Origin: Anadara kagoshimensis
Lineage: Eukaryota > Mollusca > Bivalvia > Arcoida > Arcidae
Direction of reading: 5' to 3'
DNA length: 64,000 nt
NCBI GenBank assembly: GCA_021292105.1
Contig: CM037865.1
Location: 66,213,630 to 66,277,629 of the forward strand
Positions 12,846 to 24,048 of the stretch are shown here, piece after piece. Within the stretch, counting starts at the first letter, position 1. Each line of letters begins with the position of its first letter. Both the position numbers and the translations under genes were made by a program. Under the pieces are notes generated by a model. It made no database searches. It was not told the origin of the DNA and saw only the letters and a program-made list of their open reading frames with translations.

Positions 12846-13835
12846 TGTTACAATGCGTTTTATTTTATTTGTTGAAGCATTGCTATTCTGGCTGCATTAC
12901 GATGCAGTAAGAAACCAATAAAGTAACATGTAGCTTTCAGTGGACCGACTTCCATTATGTCTTTATACTATTTTAGACTTTATGTTTCAGAAATATCTGC
13001 GATAGACCGATTTGCATGTTAATTTCTCTGATATGTACACTTTTATGTTCAGTCGTCAATGTTTGGTGTTCTTTTCCATAATTGGTTAAACAGGTTGTCC
13101 ATCGGCTTACTAAGCACTGACTTTTTCACTATGTACATTTGAAGACAAAAATTATTAAATCCAAATTCCCGCAAACAAATGATCAAGATATAGTGCTCTG
13201 AAATTAGTTGTTGCAATGCAATGTTTGGGCATATTCATGCCAGGTTCGGTGATTGAATTTATTTGATTACTGCGAAAACCTGATTTTTTGATGATATTAA
13301 GAATCAAATTATCAATATATCCACAACATTTTTACATTCAAAAGCTTATAGTATGTAGCAGTCATAACTAAGTCATTGTCATTCTAATTTTCGACAAAAG
13401 AAGATGAGAAAGTTATCGGACGGATGAAACAAAAAGTTAACAAAATTCGTCGTTTGTTCTCAAAATCCAATTAAGTCTTTTAATGGGTATTTTTCAAGTG
13501 AAGCAAATTACATAATAATGAAGCGTTTTTATTACAAGCTGTTTCTTACAGAAAATAAGTATGTGTAGCTTTATATATCAAATTTTCGTTCCCAAGCCTT
13601 TGAAAGATAATTGATTACAAATACTTACCCGAACCACGGCTACTCTCTAAATTGTTTTGAGTTTTTAAGCGCTTTTGCTTCTCATTTTTCTTCTTGTTAG
13701 TATCCATCATGTATTATGTACAAACGGACAGTAACTTGAATGTTTGAGTTTTAACACATAATTACTTTACAATTTTCGTTGGTCTTCTTTTGATGCTGAC
13801 ATCACCAGAATGTTGACCTTGTTAACGACCGTATA
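12846..13835. repeat. Segmental direct duplication, unit A
   Basis: Long collinear similarity to 16397-18420. Shared landmarks in order: GTTACAATGCGTT.TATTTTATT, GATAGACCGATTT, ATGTACACTTTTATGTTCAG, CAGGTTGTCCATCGGCTTAC, GGTTCGGTGATTGAATTTAT, GTCTTTTAATGGGTATTTTT, the putative exon at 13629-13710, and CATCACCAGAATGTTGACCT. The second copy is longer because it carries an extra block and homopolymers. Confidence 0.85.
13629..13710 (-). CDS. Putative first coding exon (copy A), unknown protein
   Basis: The minus strand reads ATGATGGATACTAAC... for 27 codons (MMDTNKKKNEKQK..., ending ..ESSRGS) plus one base, then a consensus splice donor GGTAAGTATT. The second copy at 18191-18272 has the same length, start and donor, and keeps the frame open with conservative changes. 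The product start is highly charged (Lys/Glu rich) and I do not recognise it. Later exons should lie at lower coordinates but were not identified. It could belong to a transposon gene carried by the repeat rather than to a host gene. Confidence 0.4.
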
Positions 13836-14315
13836 CCATTGATGCGTTTAAGAACTTGGTCTCATCACCTTTTATTAAGTCACTTGTGCGATCGCTCGGC
13901 CATCGAACTTGATACACCCGATTTTCAAATTTAAAATATTATTTTCTAAAAACAGTGAAAAATACATTCTGTCACGAATATTCAAATATAAAAATGATTA
14001 AAGTATCTTGAAAAAAAATCCATTTCATTTTTTAATTTAAAATATGATGATATTTTACTTAATTTCCCTATGAAACTCATTTGTAAGTTCACACCAATGT
14101 TTTTATAAACAGGGTTTTTTTCTTTTTAAAGATATAGAAAAGTGAAAATGTCTGGTTATCATGATAAAAATCACATCGCAATGAAAATTCAGATATAAAT
14201 ATCTTTGTGGTACCGTTAAAAAGCCATTCCACTTTTAATTTAAAATTTAGGTGGTACAATATTTGTTTCAATATTTCAGTCGGTGGATAAGAACCAATTG
14301 GATAGACTATGGTTT

Positions 14316-14442
14316 ATTCCCACTTAGCCAACATTTTGAAATTTTGTACCTGTAGGTAAAATTCCAGGTAAAATCTTAAATGCTTATTTAACGATGTTGA
14401 CTATGTGGGAATAGCAAATTTTCAAATGTTGGCTAAGTGGGA
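14316..14442. repeat. Short hairpin (MITE-like) element
   Basis: CCCACTTAGCCAACATTTTG at the left returns as its inverse complement near 14418-14441 (CAAATGTTGGCTAAGTGGG), about 27 bp per arm and ~70 bp apart. No clear target duplication was seen, so the transposon reading is an inference. Confidence 0.65.
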
Positions 14443-16088
14443 AGACACCTAGCCTACTGGATCTAATGCAACATTGTGCCATTTTCTATTAAAAATATTA
14501 GTAAAAAATAAATCAAGTTGAAAAAATAGGAAGGAATGAAATGTGCATATTTTTCTGCTCCAAATCATTTTTCATGTTGAAATAGTCAGTGTGGAGAATC
14601 TTTCTCTAGTCACATACATGTTCATCACTTGAATTAATTGACAACTTATGATGGGCCATGTTAGCTGAAATTTGATATACTCTGGCTTTTAAGTCAACAT
14701 CAGATAATGGACACATGTATTGTTGTAGGTGTAACTCGCATTTAAACACATCTGTCAAACTAAATTAAACAAAGTGATTTTAATGACTTGGCTAAGTTGT
14801 GGGTGTTGAATCAAGATTATAATGGACAACTTTAAATGTTTAGACCTATCTGTTTATGATTATAGTTAAATTAAAGTAACTGTTTCATTTCATTATTTAG
14901 CAATTTCACTAGGAAAAAGATACTGTCCCCTCTAAAGTTTTAGAGCAAAAGAACTAGAGCTGTCATGTGCTACTTTTGAATTTTTATAAAAATATAATTC
15001 AAATGTGCTGATCTTGAATGCATTATTTTAATAAAAATTCAAAATTAGCAATGACAATGTCATAAAAATTCAAATGTAGCAAATGACAGAGCTAATAACA
15101 AAAACAAAATAACAATAATGGAACCGGAAGTCATTCTGTGTTTACAGGGTAGCTTAGATCATAGATCTACACTGTATGAGTCCAGTTTATACGCTAATTT
15201 TCAATTTGTATAAGATTTCAAATGAATTTTTTCCCGTTAAAATTTGATTAAGTAAGGAAGCCGGCGTTTTTATTACACTAGAATTAAAAACATATATATT
15301 TAAGACCAGTCCAATCTTGTGATGAAATTCAAAATGTACATGTATTTAGCTAAATCCAAGTTGAAAGATGTCCCTCATCTAAGGAATATTTTATGTAAAA
15401 ATCCACAGTCCTGGTCTAAAATTTATGGTAACTGTTTTGAGTAAACCCATTGCTCATGTATTTTAAAAAATAAATAAATAAAACAAAATTGAATGTTGTT
15501 TAGCAGCCAAATAAATTGAAGGCCTACAAAGCCTACAGACCAATGTGTTGTGAGTACATATAGACCAGTGTATTGGTATCTATATTTCATATATTCAGTG
15601 GAACCACAAATCAATCCTGCATGTTACATAGTGTTAAAATCTGAATGTCGTGTACAAAATACAAAAGGATCATTCGGGAATGCAAAAAAACTTTGAGGGG
15701 GTGATGGCACTTTTCTAAGATGGCTGCCCGAAAGTAGGCCCCATAAATCAGGTAAAATCGGCTTGAAGTGTGAAGAAAATCACTATTTTAAGGGTAAAAC
15801 TTACTTTATTTGAGCAAAGTCTCTTGATTATCAAATATACACATGATGGACCATGAGGAAGCTACCGTTGCATTATTTATGTGGCAAATGAGCCGGAAAA
15901 AGGACCGACCCATGATCACATATCCGGCATTTTAATAGATTTTTTCGAATTTAAAACTTGTACGTTTTTTGAACCAGAAAATTTAATGGACGAATTATAC
16001 ATCAAAATAAACACGAGAAAAACGTCTTTCCATTCATATTAAAACATCTTTGTTGCATTAGCAAATGATTGAAAAAGATAACATTTTT

Positions 16089-16089
<1 letters not shown>

Positions 16090-16125
<36 letters not shown>
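16090..16125. repeat. Poly-A tract, 36 bp
   Basis: Uninterrupted A run. It may be the tail of an old retrotransposed insert, but no element was recognised upstream. Confidence 0.95.
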
Positions 16126-16127
<2 letters not shown>

Positions 16128-16716
16128 CGATTTTAGGCAGGTGCCCCACATTCAATCGTTATTTAAATGGTTAAATTGTCACTAAATTTGAGCAAATCTT
16201 CCTTTAATCAATTACAATTATCCAGAAATTCCAATAAAATGTCATGTGTTTCTGTAAAAATAGTCGGTAAGACAAATATTTCATTATTTCCTCGCCTCGA
16301 GTGTATGCCGTTTTTGGCCATTTTTTTTACCCCTTAAAGCTTCTGCGCGTGCAAACTTGTTTAATGAATCAATGGGTAAGCCGGGTTGGCGTTTCCCCTG
16401 TAGGAGTTGTTACAATGCGTTCTATTTTATTTTTTGAAGCATTGCTGTTCAGGTTGTATAAAGCTGTAATTAGGTACCAGTGACGTTACATATAGGTTTT
16501 AGTGTACCGTGTTCCTGTATACCATTGTGGACGTGATGCTTCAGAAATATTGGCGATAGACCGATTTTCATGGTACGTTTTTCTGATGTGTACACTTTTA
16601 TAGTCAGGTCGTTGATATTGGGGTTTTACTTCAATACTTGGTAAAACAAGTTTTCTATCGGTTTACTAATTACGGATTTTTTTCACTATGTATATTTGAA
16701 GAAATCTATCTAGTCT

Positions 16717-16746
16717 CCCCCCCCCCCCCCCAAAAAAAAAAAAAAA
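16717..16746. repeat. Poly-C/poly-A tract
   Basis: Fifteen C followed directly by fifteen A. Confidence 0.95.
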
Positions 16747-18190
16747 TTGTAATGCAGTATAGCTTTCAGTGGACCGACCTTCTTCATGCCTTTTATACCA
16801 TTGTGGACGTTATGTTTCAAAAATATCAACGATTGACCGATTTGCATAGTACTTTTTCTTTGATATGTACACTTTTATGTTCAGTCGTCAGTGTTCTGTG
16901 TTTATTTCCATACTTGGTTAAACAGGTTGTCCATCGGCTTACTAGCACTGACTTTTTCATTATGTACATTTGAAGACCAAAACCGATCTAATTCCAAACC
17001 CAGAAATGATTCCGTTTTGTAACTCATAAATATTCATTAGAATGTCACGTGACGCGTTAATTTCAAATCATTAATATTCACAGGTTAAAGTTGGTTAACG
17101 CGAGATTTTAAAATGAAGCGACTTATTAATAATGAGTTCAAAATCTGGATCAAGCCGATGCTGCTGCGAGAAGAATACTTTTTATAATAAGACCATTTTT
17201 TAACGTAAATATAATTGAGAACCTCGTGGTTTTCTCATTCACAAAATGCAGTTTTTTTCAAAATTACAATTTTTTAACAGTCTCGGGAACTTTTTTACTT
17301 CAATTTTGTGAGGCTATTTTGGCATTACTTGGAACAAATGTTCAAGGTGCTTCTTTTTAATGCTCGGAAACTAGCATAGGTCAATGTGTTTATGTTTGAT
17401 ATTCCTTGCAAGATAGCAAAAATCCATTTTTGCCACATTTTGCTTTAAAAGAATAACACGTTTTAAGTGACTCTCGCTTCAAAACTTCAAAATTCGCAGG
17501 AACCTTGAAATTTCTTTAGATGTTGCTAACAAAAATAGTCTGCCCGTTGCAAAGAATTTTGGTAACCCTCGGAAAAATGTCGATGTTCTGTTTTTAGACA
17601 GCAGGAAAGTAATAATGCATTCCTCTATGCATTGTTATGTTTGAATAAAATTACCCCAGAATTCAAAATGGCGGACACATGCAAATTGGTAACCGGACGA
17701 ATTTTGCCACATGCCGCAAAACAAATGATTGAGATAAAATGCTCTGAACTTAATTGTTGCAATGCAGTATTTGAGCATGTTCATGCAAGGTTCGGTGATT
17801 GAATTTATTTGATTACTGTAATAATTTCAACAGTAATACTTGATTTATTTGGTGATTTTATGAATCAAAATACGCACAATATGTTTTTAACATTCAAAAA
17901 CTTATAGTATGTAGTAATCATAACTTCGAGCATTAAAAAGTAAAAAATCATTTAAATTTTGACAAAAGAAGATGGAAAGGATATCAGATGAAGCAAAATT
18001 TAACAAAATCCGTTACTTTGTTTCAAAATGGAAGTAAGTCTTTTAATGGGTATTTTTCAAGTGAAGCAAATAACAATATAATGAAGCGTTTTTCTTACAA
18101 TCAATTTATTACAGTAAATAAGTATGTGGAGCTTATATATTATATTTTCTTTCTAAAGCCTATGAAAGATATAAGATTTAATATACTTAC

Positions 18191-18272
18191 CCAAACCTCG
18201 ACTACTTTCTAAATTATTAAGAGTTTTTAAGCTCTTTTGCTTCTCATTTTCCTTCTTGTTGGTATCCATCAT
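18191..18272 (-). CDS. Putative first coding exon (copy B), unknown protein
   Basis: Paralogue of 13629-13710: 82 bp, start MMDTNKKENEKQK, ending ..ESSRGL plus one base, and donor GGTAAGTATA. The sequence upstream of the ATG is also similar in the two copies for about 130 bp, as expected if promoter and 5' leader were duplicated with it. Downstream exons were not found. Coding status rests only on the shared frame, length and donor. Confidence 0.4.
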
Positions 18273-18799
18273 GTAATATGTACAAACGGACACTAACTTG
18301 AATGTTTGAGCTATAACACATAATAACTTTACAATCTTTCGATGGTCTTGTATTTATGTTGACATCACCGGAATGTTGACCTTGTTTACAGGAGATTGTA
18401 CCGATATACCCGGTGTGCCAAAACCCGTGATCTGGCATAGTGATGGATTGTTATCTTCTAATCGCTATTTACATAACATTTCAAACTCAAATTGATCTTA
18501 AGTATATCTCAAGTAACGACCGGTATCTGCCAAGTGGCCGATGTCAAAAAGTGGTGCATTTATAACAAGAGACCTAATATGGTCTGTATCTCTAAACATG
18601 CATAACATCTCCATTTGCATTTCGGACAAAAGTGCTAGAAACAAAATTGTAAATCTGCATTAACTAAAGGTCATTCACAGTAAATAATGTTCAATTTTGT
18701 CCGGTTGTTCCGAAAGAGAAGATTTTGAAAGACTTGGATAAAAATACAAACTCTGAAAAATGGACCAAGTAATAACCAGAAAAAAACTGGTCAAAGAAA

Positions 18800-19012
18800 A
18801 AACAAACATATCAATCAATGTCTGAATCACAATCCAGAAGCAAAGTAAAAACTTTGGAACTGACAAGTTAGGTTAGACACGTGAACTTTTACCAGGGGAG
18901 TGAGGCCGGGTGCTCCGGAAAGCACATCCTATTCAGTTAGCTACACCCGCCACGTGTGTAATCAAAATTTTGTGAATTGAACATGGAACTATGCGACGTC
19001 AAATATATCAAA
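18800..19012 (-). mobile_element. Penelope-like element tail
   Basis: Inverse-complement copy of the family tail. The AAACAAACAT end is at the left, then CCAGAAGCAAAGTAAAAACT, TTAGGTTAGACACGTGAA, AGTTAGCTACACCCGCCACG and GACGTCAAATATAT. It is truncated close to the stop codon of the retroelement frame. Confidence 0.85.
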
Positions 19013-20004
19013 TATCTTAAATGTATACGTAAATGTATATGTATATATCTGCTTTCTCTTTATATCGGCTATATTTCTTTTTTTATTTATAAAAATCTTG
19101 TATTTCGAACGGCTACCAGACACACTTTTAATATACATAAACCAAGGGTCTTCTTCAACAAGTTGTTTTCTATTCGTAGTAGCTGTTTTAAGGTTCAAAG
19201 GTCTGGGTAAGGTTAGGAAATAGTACGGAGTGTAGCATTTTGAAAAATTTCCACTAGATAATATGTTTCACGAAGGTTGTTTATCGGTAAATATAATGAG
19301 AACAGCATTTGTGGCTGCCAGTTCGTTTTTCCGTAGGTTTTCCTTTAGTATCAACAGATGCATTTATTTTGCAAGAAAACGTTTTTTTTTTGCCAAATTG
19401 ACACGAATAACAAGGCAAAACTACTACCAAATGTGTTTAATAACATTGAACAGACATTCATTGCTTGAGGAAACGGTGACATACTCGTATGTACATGTGC
19501 ATTTTAAGAGTGCTCTCGTGTTTTAAACTATTTGGCGTATAAAGATATAGAACAAGTTATCATGCTTCTCATCATCATGACTTACCAAGTGCGTTGTGAT
19601 CCGCAAGCCGGATGAAGGATTGTAGTATCGCACCTGTTAAGGAGGCAATAAAAACAAATCAATTATGAACTGCGAAATACTAGTACCGAGAGTATTAAAG
19701 GTCTGTTTGATAGTCGGCAGTGATTCTGTTATCCTAAAGAAGCTTGTTGGGATTTTGTTTCGAATATTTCCCGGATTTCTTTTACCATATTAGTTATAGG
19801 GAACGATTCCGGTATCATACAAACATTGTATTGGTAATCTGTCCAAGTAACAATGCCACTTATTTAATATTATACACAATGAAGTAAAGTGAATATTTTT
19901 CGATTGGCTATTAGGATATAAGAATAATATATTAAAGATAATCTTTACATAACGTTTAAATCAATGTTAACATTTATAAATCAGAAAGACAGAAAGCTTT
20001 GCTA
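19013..20004. other. Non-coding stretch
   Basis: No gene or repeat recognised. The open frames at 18977-19210 and 19263-19526 have no motif and partly overlap the Penelope tail. Confidence 0.45.
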
Positions 20005-20245
20005 AACTTAAACTGTCTCTTGAGAGCCAAATAACACCGCACCAAAAATTTCATGTTTTCCCGCGACATTGACTTTTCCGAAACGAAGACATGACACGCC
20101 TTTAGACCATGAAGATTATTCATTTGAAGTTTTATGACAGTCGTCTAAAGCAATACTAAATATGACCCGGACCGATTGACGGACGAACGGACAGACAGAC
20201 ATTGTGATTCCTATATTCCCTCCTCGAACTAGTTTGCGGGGTGGT
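20005..20245 (+). repeat. Interspersed repeat, copy 2 (pairs with 3540-3850)
   Basis: Same order of blocks as the first copy, including CCTTTAGACCATGAAGATTA, AGTTTTATGACAGTCGT, a GGACGGACAGACAGACA-like stretch and AGTTTGCGGGGTGGTGGTAT near the end. Confidence 0.6.
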
Positions 20246-20774
20246 GGTATAATAAATCTACTTAAATGGATCGCATGGTACGTAAATCGGTTTTATTATC
20301 AGCATTTAAAAATTCTTGGATTCACAACTTATCAATAAATGTGTTTTTATTATTCACTGTAATCATTTTTTGAAACTTTAACTGGAGCATATGGAAACTT
20401 CTTTACAGGCAAATTTGTCACCTTTCAAAGAAATTTTGCATAGTGATTGGTTAACTGGACTATGTTCGGAAATGAACGCATGCGACGTTTAGTGGTAAAA
20501 GGGAAGTAACTCGTACATCTCTGACGTCTATGTACAATAAACAAACATGGCGACATCGTACACAAGTCACACAAAATACGAAATAGAAGTTAAAAAATTC
20601 CAACTAGTAACGCTTTGAAGGGTGACAAAAACGTTATAGAGGGCCTTAGCAGGTTACACGGCCCCATGTACCCCGTCAAAGATGAATGTACCCGAAACCG
20701 CCAAAGCCTAACTTATAATGAACAAAAACATGTGCCATTTGGTATAAAACCTAAACATGATACAATAAAAAAAA

Positions 20775-21066
20775 CCCATACCAGTCAATGTTCAAATCAC
20801 AATCCCAAAGTAAAGTAAAAACTTTGAAATTTACAAGTTAAGCTAAACACGTCGACTTCCATCAGTGAGTTGAAGTCAGGTGCTCTGGAAGGGTTAGTAC
20901 CTCCAGTTTAGCTAGCTACACACTCCACGGGTGAAACTTAAATTGAAAATGAAAGATGAAAGGAACATGGGACCATGAGACGTCAAATATGTCCATGGTA
21001 ATGTTGTATACAGATACGATGACGACCATTTAAACCCTTTGAGAGACTTCATAAGCCTAGTTTGCA
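20775..21066 (-). mobile_element. Penelope-like element tail, slightly longer
   Basis: Diverged minus-strand copy. It extends a little further 5' than most, past the stop into the end of the retroelement frame (CTTCATAAGCCTAG is the inverse of the CCTAGGCTTATGAAG seen near 44780). Confidence 0.8.
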
Positions 21067-22789
21067 CTATCACTGCGTCAACAATTTGCAAACCAGCTTT
21101 GCTTTTTATTATAAACTTCTTATTATAAAGTTTTCGTAGTGGGAACAATTCTACCATAGCGTATTTACAACAATTAAGGTATACCGTTTTGCGGATTTGA
21201 TCAAGCATTACCTTCATCACGTTTGCTACTTAGTGTTATGTTTTTACAGTTTGCAAGTGTTGTGTTATGAGATACGTTGTCATTTAATGTACCCCAGTAT
21301 GCTAATGTGTGTAATATTACGTTTTAGCACTTTACTACTGGTGTATCGGAGGGATGGATTCTATCACCTGCTTCACCAGGTATGTTTTATCTTTAAGTTG
21401 GTTTCTCAAAAAGGGACCACGTGTATTGATTTATTTCTCCTCTTGGGATAAATTCAATCGGAATTTTAATGGAATATTGATATCACACTTTTGGCTTTTA
21501 ACTATGTTCGTGCTTATGGAAATAAACACCTATTGCGTAAAGTAAATGAGTGTTCTAAATTACTGAATACTTTAATAATTAATTGATAATCAATTATTTT
21601 TTTAACAAGCTGTGTGTCCCTTGTGCATTTGATGCAGAACTACATGTACAATTTTAATGCAATTTAATTTCCATTGTACATGAAGCATTATATATCATGG
21701 TAATTACGAAATTTCCTCCAAAGTGCATTTATCTTTAATTTCCATTTTATATGAAATATTTATTATTCAATTGCAATTTTCTGACATGTGTTCATTACAT
21801 ATAATTAGTTGTTAGCGTTCAGCTTACTGTAGTTGAAAATGTAAGTAAGAACAATACAGAATACAAGTTAGTTTATAAAACGTTTGTTACACTGCTTATA
21901 GCACTACTCGAATTTGAGTCCGAAACGATCATCTAGTGCTACAAAATAACTACTTTAAACGGGTTACCAACCATCAGACTTATTTTATAACCGGATACTC
22001 ATCAATAAATGCAAATAGAAAATATATAGGGCTACTAATTAAAGCCCCTACCATCTTTATGATTTTGAAAACTGCTTCATAGAATTACACAAAAATATGT
22101 GGATTTGTCAAGTGGAACAGTAAGTTTTTTCAACCATGATTTGTTAAGTGCCTTGTACCTTTTACCTTGTACCATACATTATAATTATTTTCGCTTAATC
22201 ATATTTTACCTCCATATAAAATAAAATATAGAAGTCTGGATGTTGGGTTTATTTATTCAAGAGGGTCTGTAAGTGTCGAAATAGCTTGAAATTAAATAGC
22301 AACACATTACATTTTTCTTACAGTAGTCATACCCTCCAATGATAAATAACGGCTTGAGTTAAAATATGTATATTTGTCATCGCATTTATCCATAAAATAT
22401 ACCAAAAAGTTAAAAAAAAATATTCGTCGGCATTCCATTTTAATTGTTGAATTGTCTCGGCTGCTCACCAAAAGCCTTTTTGCCCAAATCCAAACGTGTC
22501 TGTTCTCAAAGGCCAAAACAATTATTGATCTAAATACTCTCTAGTAATATAATTACATACAGTTGTTAACATTAGTCTCATTCCATTGTTTATTTTTGCT
22601 CGTTTCAAGGTTCATCCGATAATTTGTTTAGTAGAGGCGAATCAATCGTTAATTCTTAGATTTCCTAATAACATTTTGATTTTCAACTGAAACCATGTGG
22701 ATGAGATGTTGCTCAAGTAATCTATTTTATTTGTATTTGTTTAATAGAGGAATGATTTTATTTAATTGTTATGGGTCTTAGAGTTGGTA
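21067..22789. other. Non-coding stretch
   Basis: AT-rich. No motif, repeat or exon that I could support. Open frames of 60-100 codons here lack protein-like content. Confidence 0.45.
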
Positions 22790-22990
22790 CAGGAGTGGAA
22801 GTTTGGTGGCAGAGTGGCCGAGATATGGATAGCTAGTGACTACTAAGCTACCAAAAGATAGATAGCAGCTGGCGAAAAACTGATGTGATGTACTCGTAGC
22901 TATCGAGGGGCCAAGATGAGCCACCGATTCAGCACTTATTCGTTAACTTGGGGTTGAACTTTAGAAGGCCTGGATTGTTTGATATGTAAT
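22790..22990 (+). repeat. Interspersed repeat, copy 1 (pairs with 38025-38200)
   Basis: Shares GGTGGCAGAGTGG-like, GATAGCAG, AGCTATCGAGGGGCCAAGAT and CCGATTCAGCACTTATTC with 38025-38200 in the same order. The class is unknown. Confidence 0.65.
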
Positions 22991-23066
22991 GTGTATTTTA
23001 CGATATCTCAAAAGCATTCGACTCGAATAATAAAAAGAAAATTAAATCCCTTCAAAGTGTTCTCCG

Positions 23067-23273
23067 CGGTATACCTCTGAGGCAATGGCTAATGGCTGAG
23101 TCAAGGGCTCATCAGGACTTGTTACGACGACCAGGCGGTAGATCTCTGAGGCAATGACGTATGGCTGAGTCAAGGGCTCATCAGGATTTGTAACGACGAC
23201 CAGGCGGTAGATCTCTGAGGCAATGACGTATGACTGAGTCAAGGGCTCATCAGGACTTGTAACGACGACCAGA
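23067..23273 (-). repeat. Three 69-bp units encoding a 23-residue repeat
   Basis: Units start at 23067, 23136 and 23205, exactly 69 bp apart and without indels. The minus strand is open across 23042-23278 and reads a repeating peptide with the core VVVTSPDEPLTQP..IASE.YR. The block is visibly GC-richer than its surroundings. It could be a minisatellite or the remnant of a repeat-protein exon. I do not recognise the peptide. Confidence 0.75.
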
Positions 23274-23741
23274 TACAAACTTTTTAAGTATTGAAATTAT
23301 GAAAAAGTCGCGTGGCAAGATCTGTGTGGCAAGATGGTAGTCTGTTTTTAAATTTTCTTACTGGTTCGAAATAATAAAAGTTACGTCAACAGTAACAATG
23401 TTTGCAAATTGTCTTTGATTAAATTTTGGGAAACATTTTGAGCACTTGCTTAGCGGTTTGCAGCCGTACTCCTTTTTTTAGTCATCTGTCAATATATGTG
23501 GGATCCATCTGGCAGAAATCTTTTGTACTTTCAAAATACGCTTCTTTCAAATGAAATGCACCCACAATAGCGATATGCCAACAGCTTTGGCAATATCAAG
23601 AATCATGTATCTGCCATCAATTTCAATTATTTGCCCCGCCTGTTACAGTCACATGTTGACCAGATTTTGCTGTATATGCCAAAATGAAATGCACAAGCGA
23701 TATCGATATGCCAACAGATAACGTTTTGTGAGATTGCCTAA

Positions 23742-23972
23742 TAATATTCCCAAAGCAAAGTAAAAGCTTTGACAATTGGTACGTGGGTTTAAACCAGGGA
23801 GTGAGGTCGGATGCTACGGATGGGTAAGCAACTCCTTTTCAGCTAGCTATACTCGCCACATGAGAACATTGAAGGACTTAGAAACTCTACGATGTCAAAT
23901 AAATTCAGAATAATTTTGGAAAGAGAGACATCAAATATTAATTTAAAACTTTACTGAATTGTAGCCATTCGA
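23742..23972 (-). mobile_element. Penelope-like element tail, diverged
   Basis: Family landmarks present in inverse orientation: GCAAAGTAAAAGCTTTGAC, AGTGAGGTCGG, CAGCTAGCTATACTCGCCAC and GATGTCAAATA. Confidence 0.75.
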
Positions 23973-24048
23973 CTACATTCGTCGCTTATATAGGAAAAAT
24001 AAAATACACGTAAAATCATGCCTATGGTTATGAAAATAAATAAAAAAG

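Larger units (their letters stand above)
13836..16396. other. Non-coding stretch with a hairpin element and poly-A
   Basis: Contains the inverted repeat listed at 14316-14442 and a homopolymer of 36 A at 16090-16125. No coding region is supported. The short frames at 14089-14271 and 15423-15614 look like chance. Confidence 0.5.
16397..18420. repeat. Segmental direct duplication, unit B
   Basis: Counterpart of 12846-13835. The first ~300 bp of the unit occurs twice here in tandem (16397-16705 and 16750-16985), the two halves separated by a run of 15 C followed by 15 A at 16717-16746. From 17690 the similarity to unit A resumes and runs through the putative exon at 18191-18272. About 700 bp between 16985 and 17690 has no equivalent in unit A. 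Confidence 0.82.

Noticed and set aside
20548-20818. Possible first exon beginning MATSYTSHTKYEIEV
   Set aside because: The frame stops after about 22 codons and the following open frame lacks an ATG; no splice donor was clear and no similarity is recognised.
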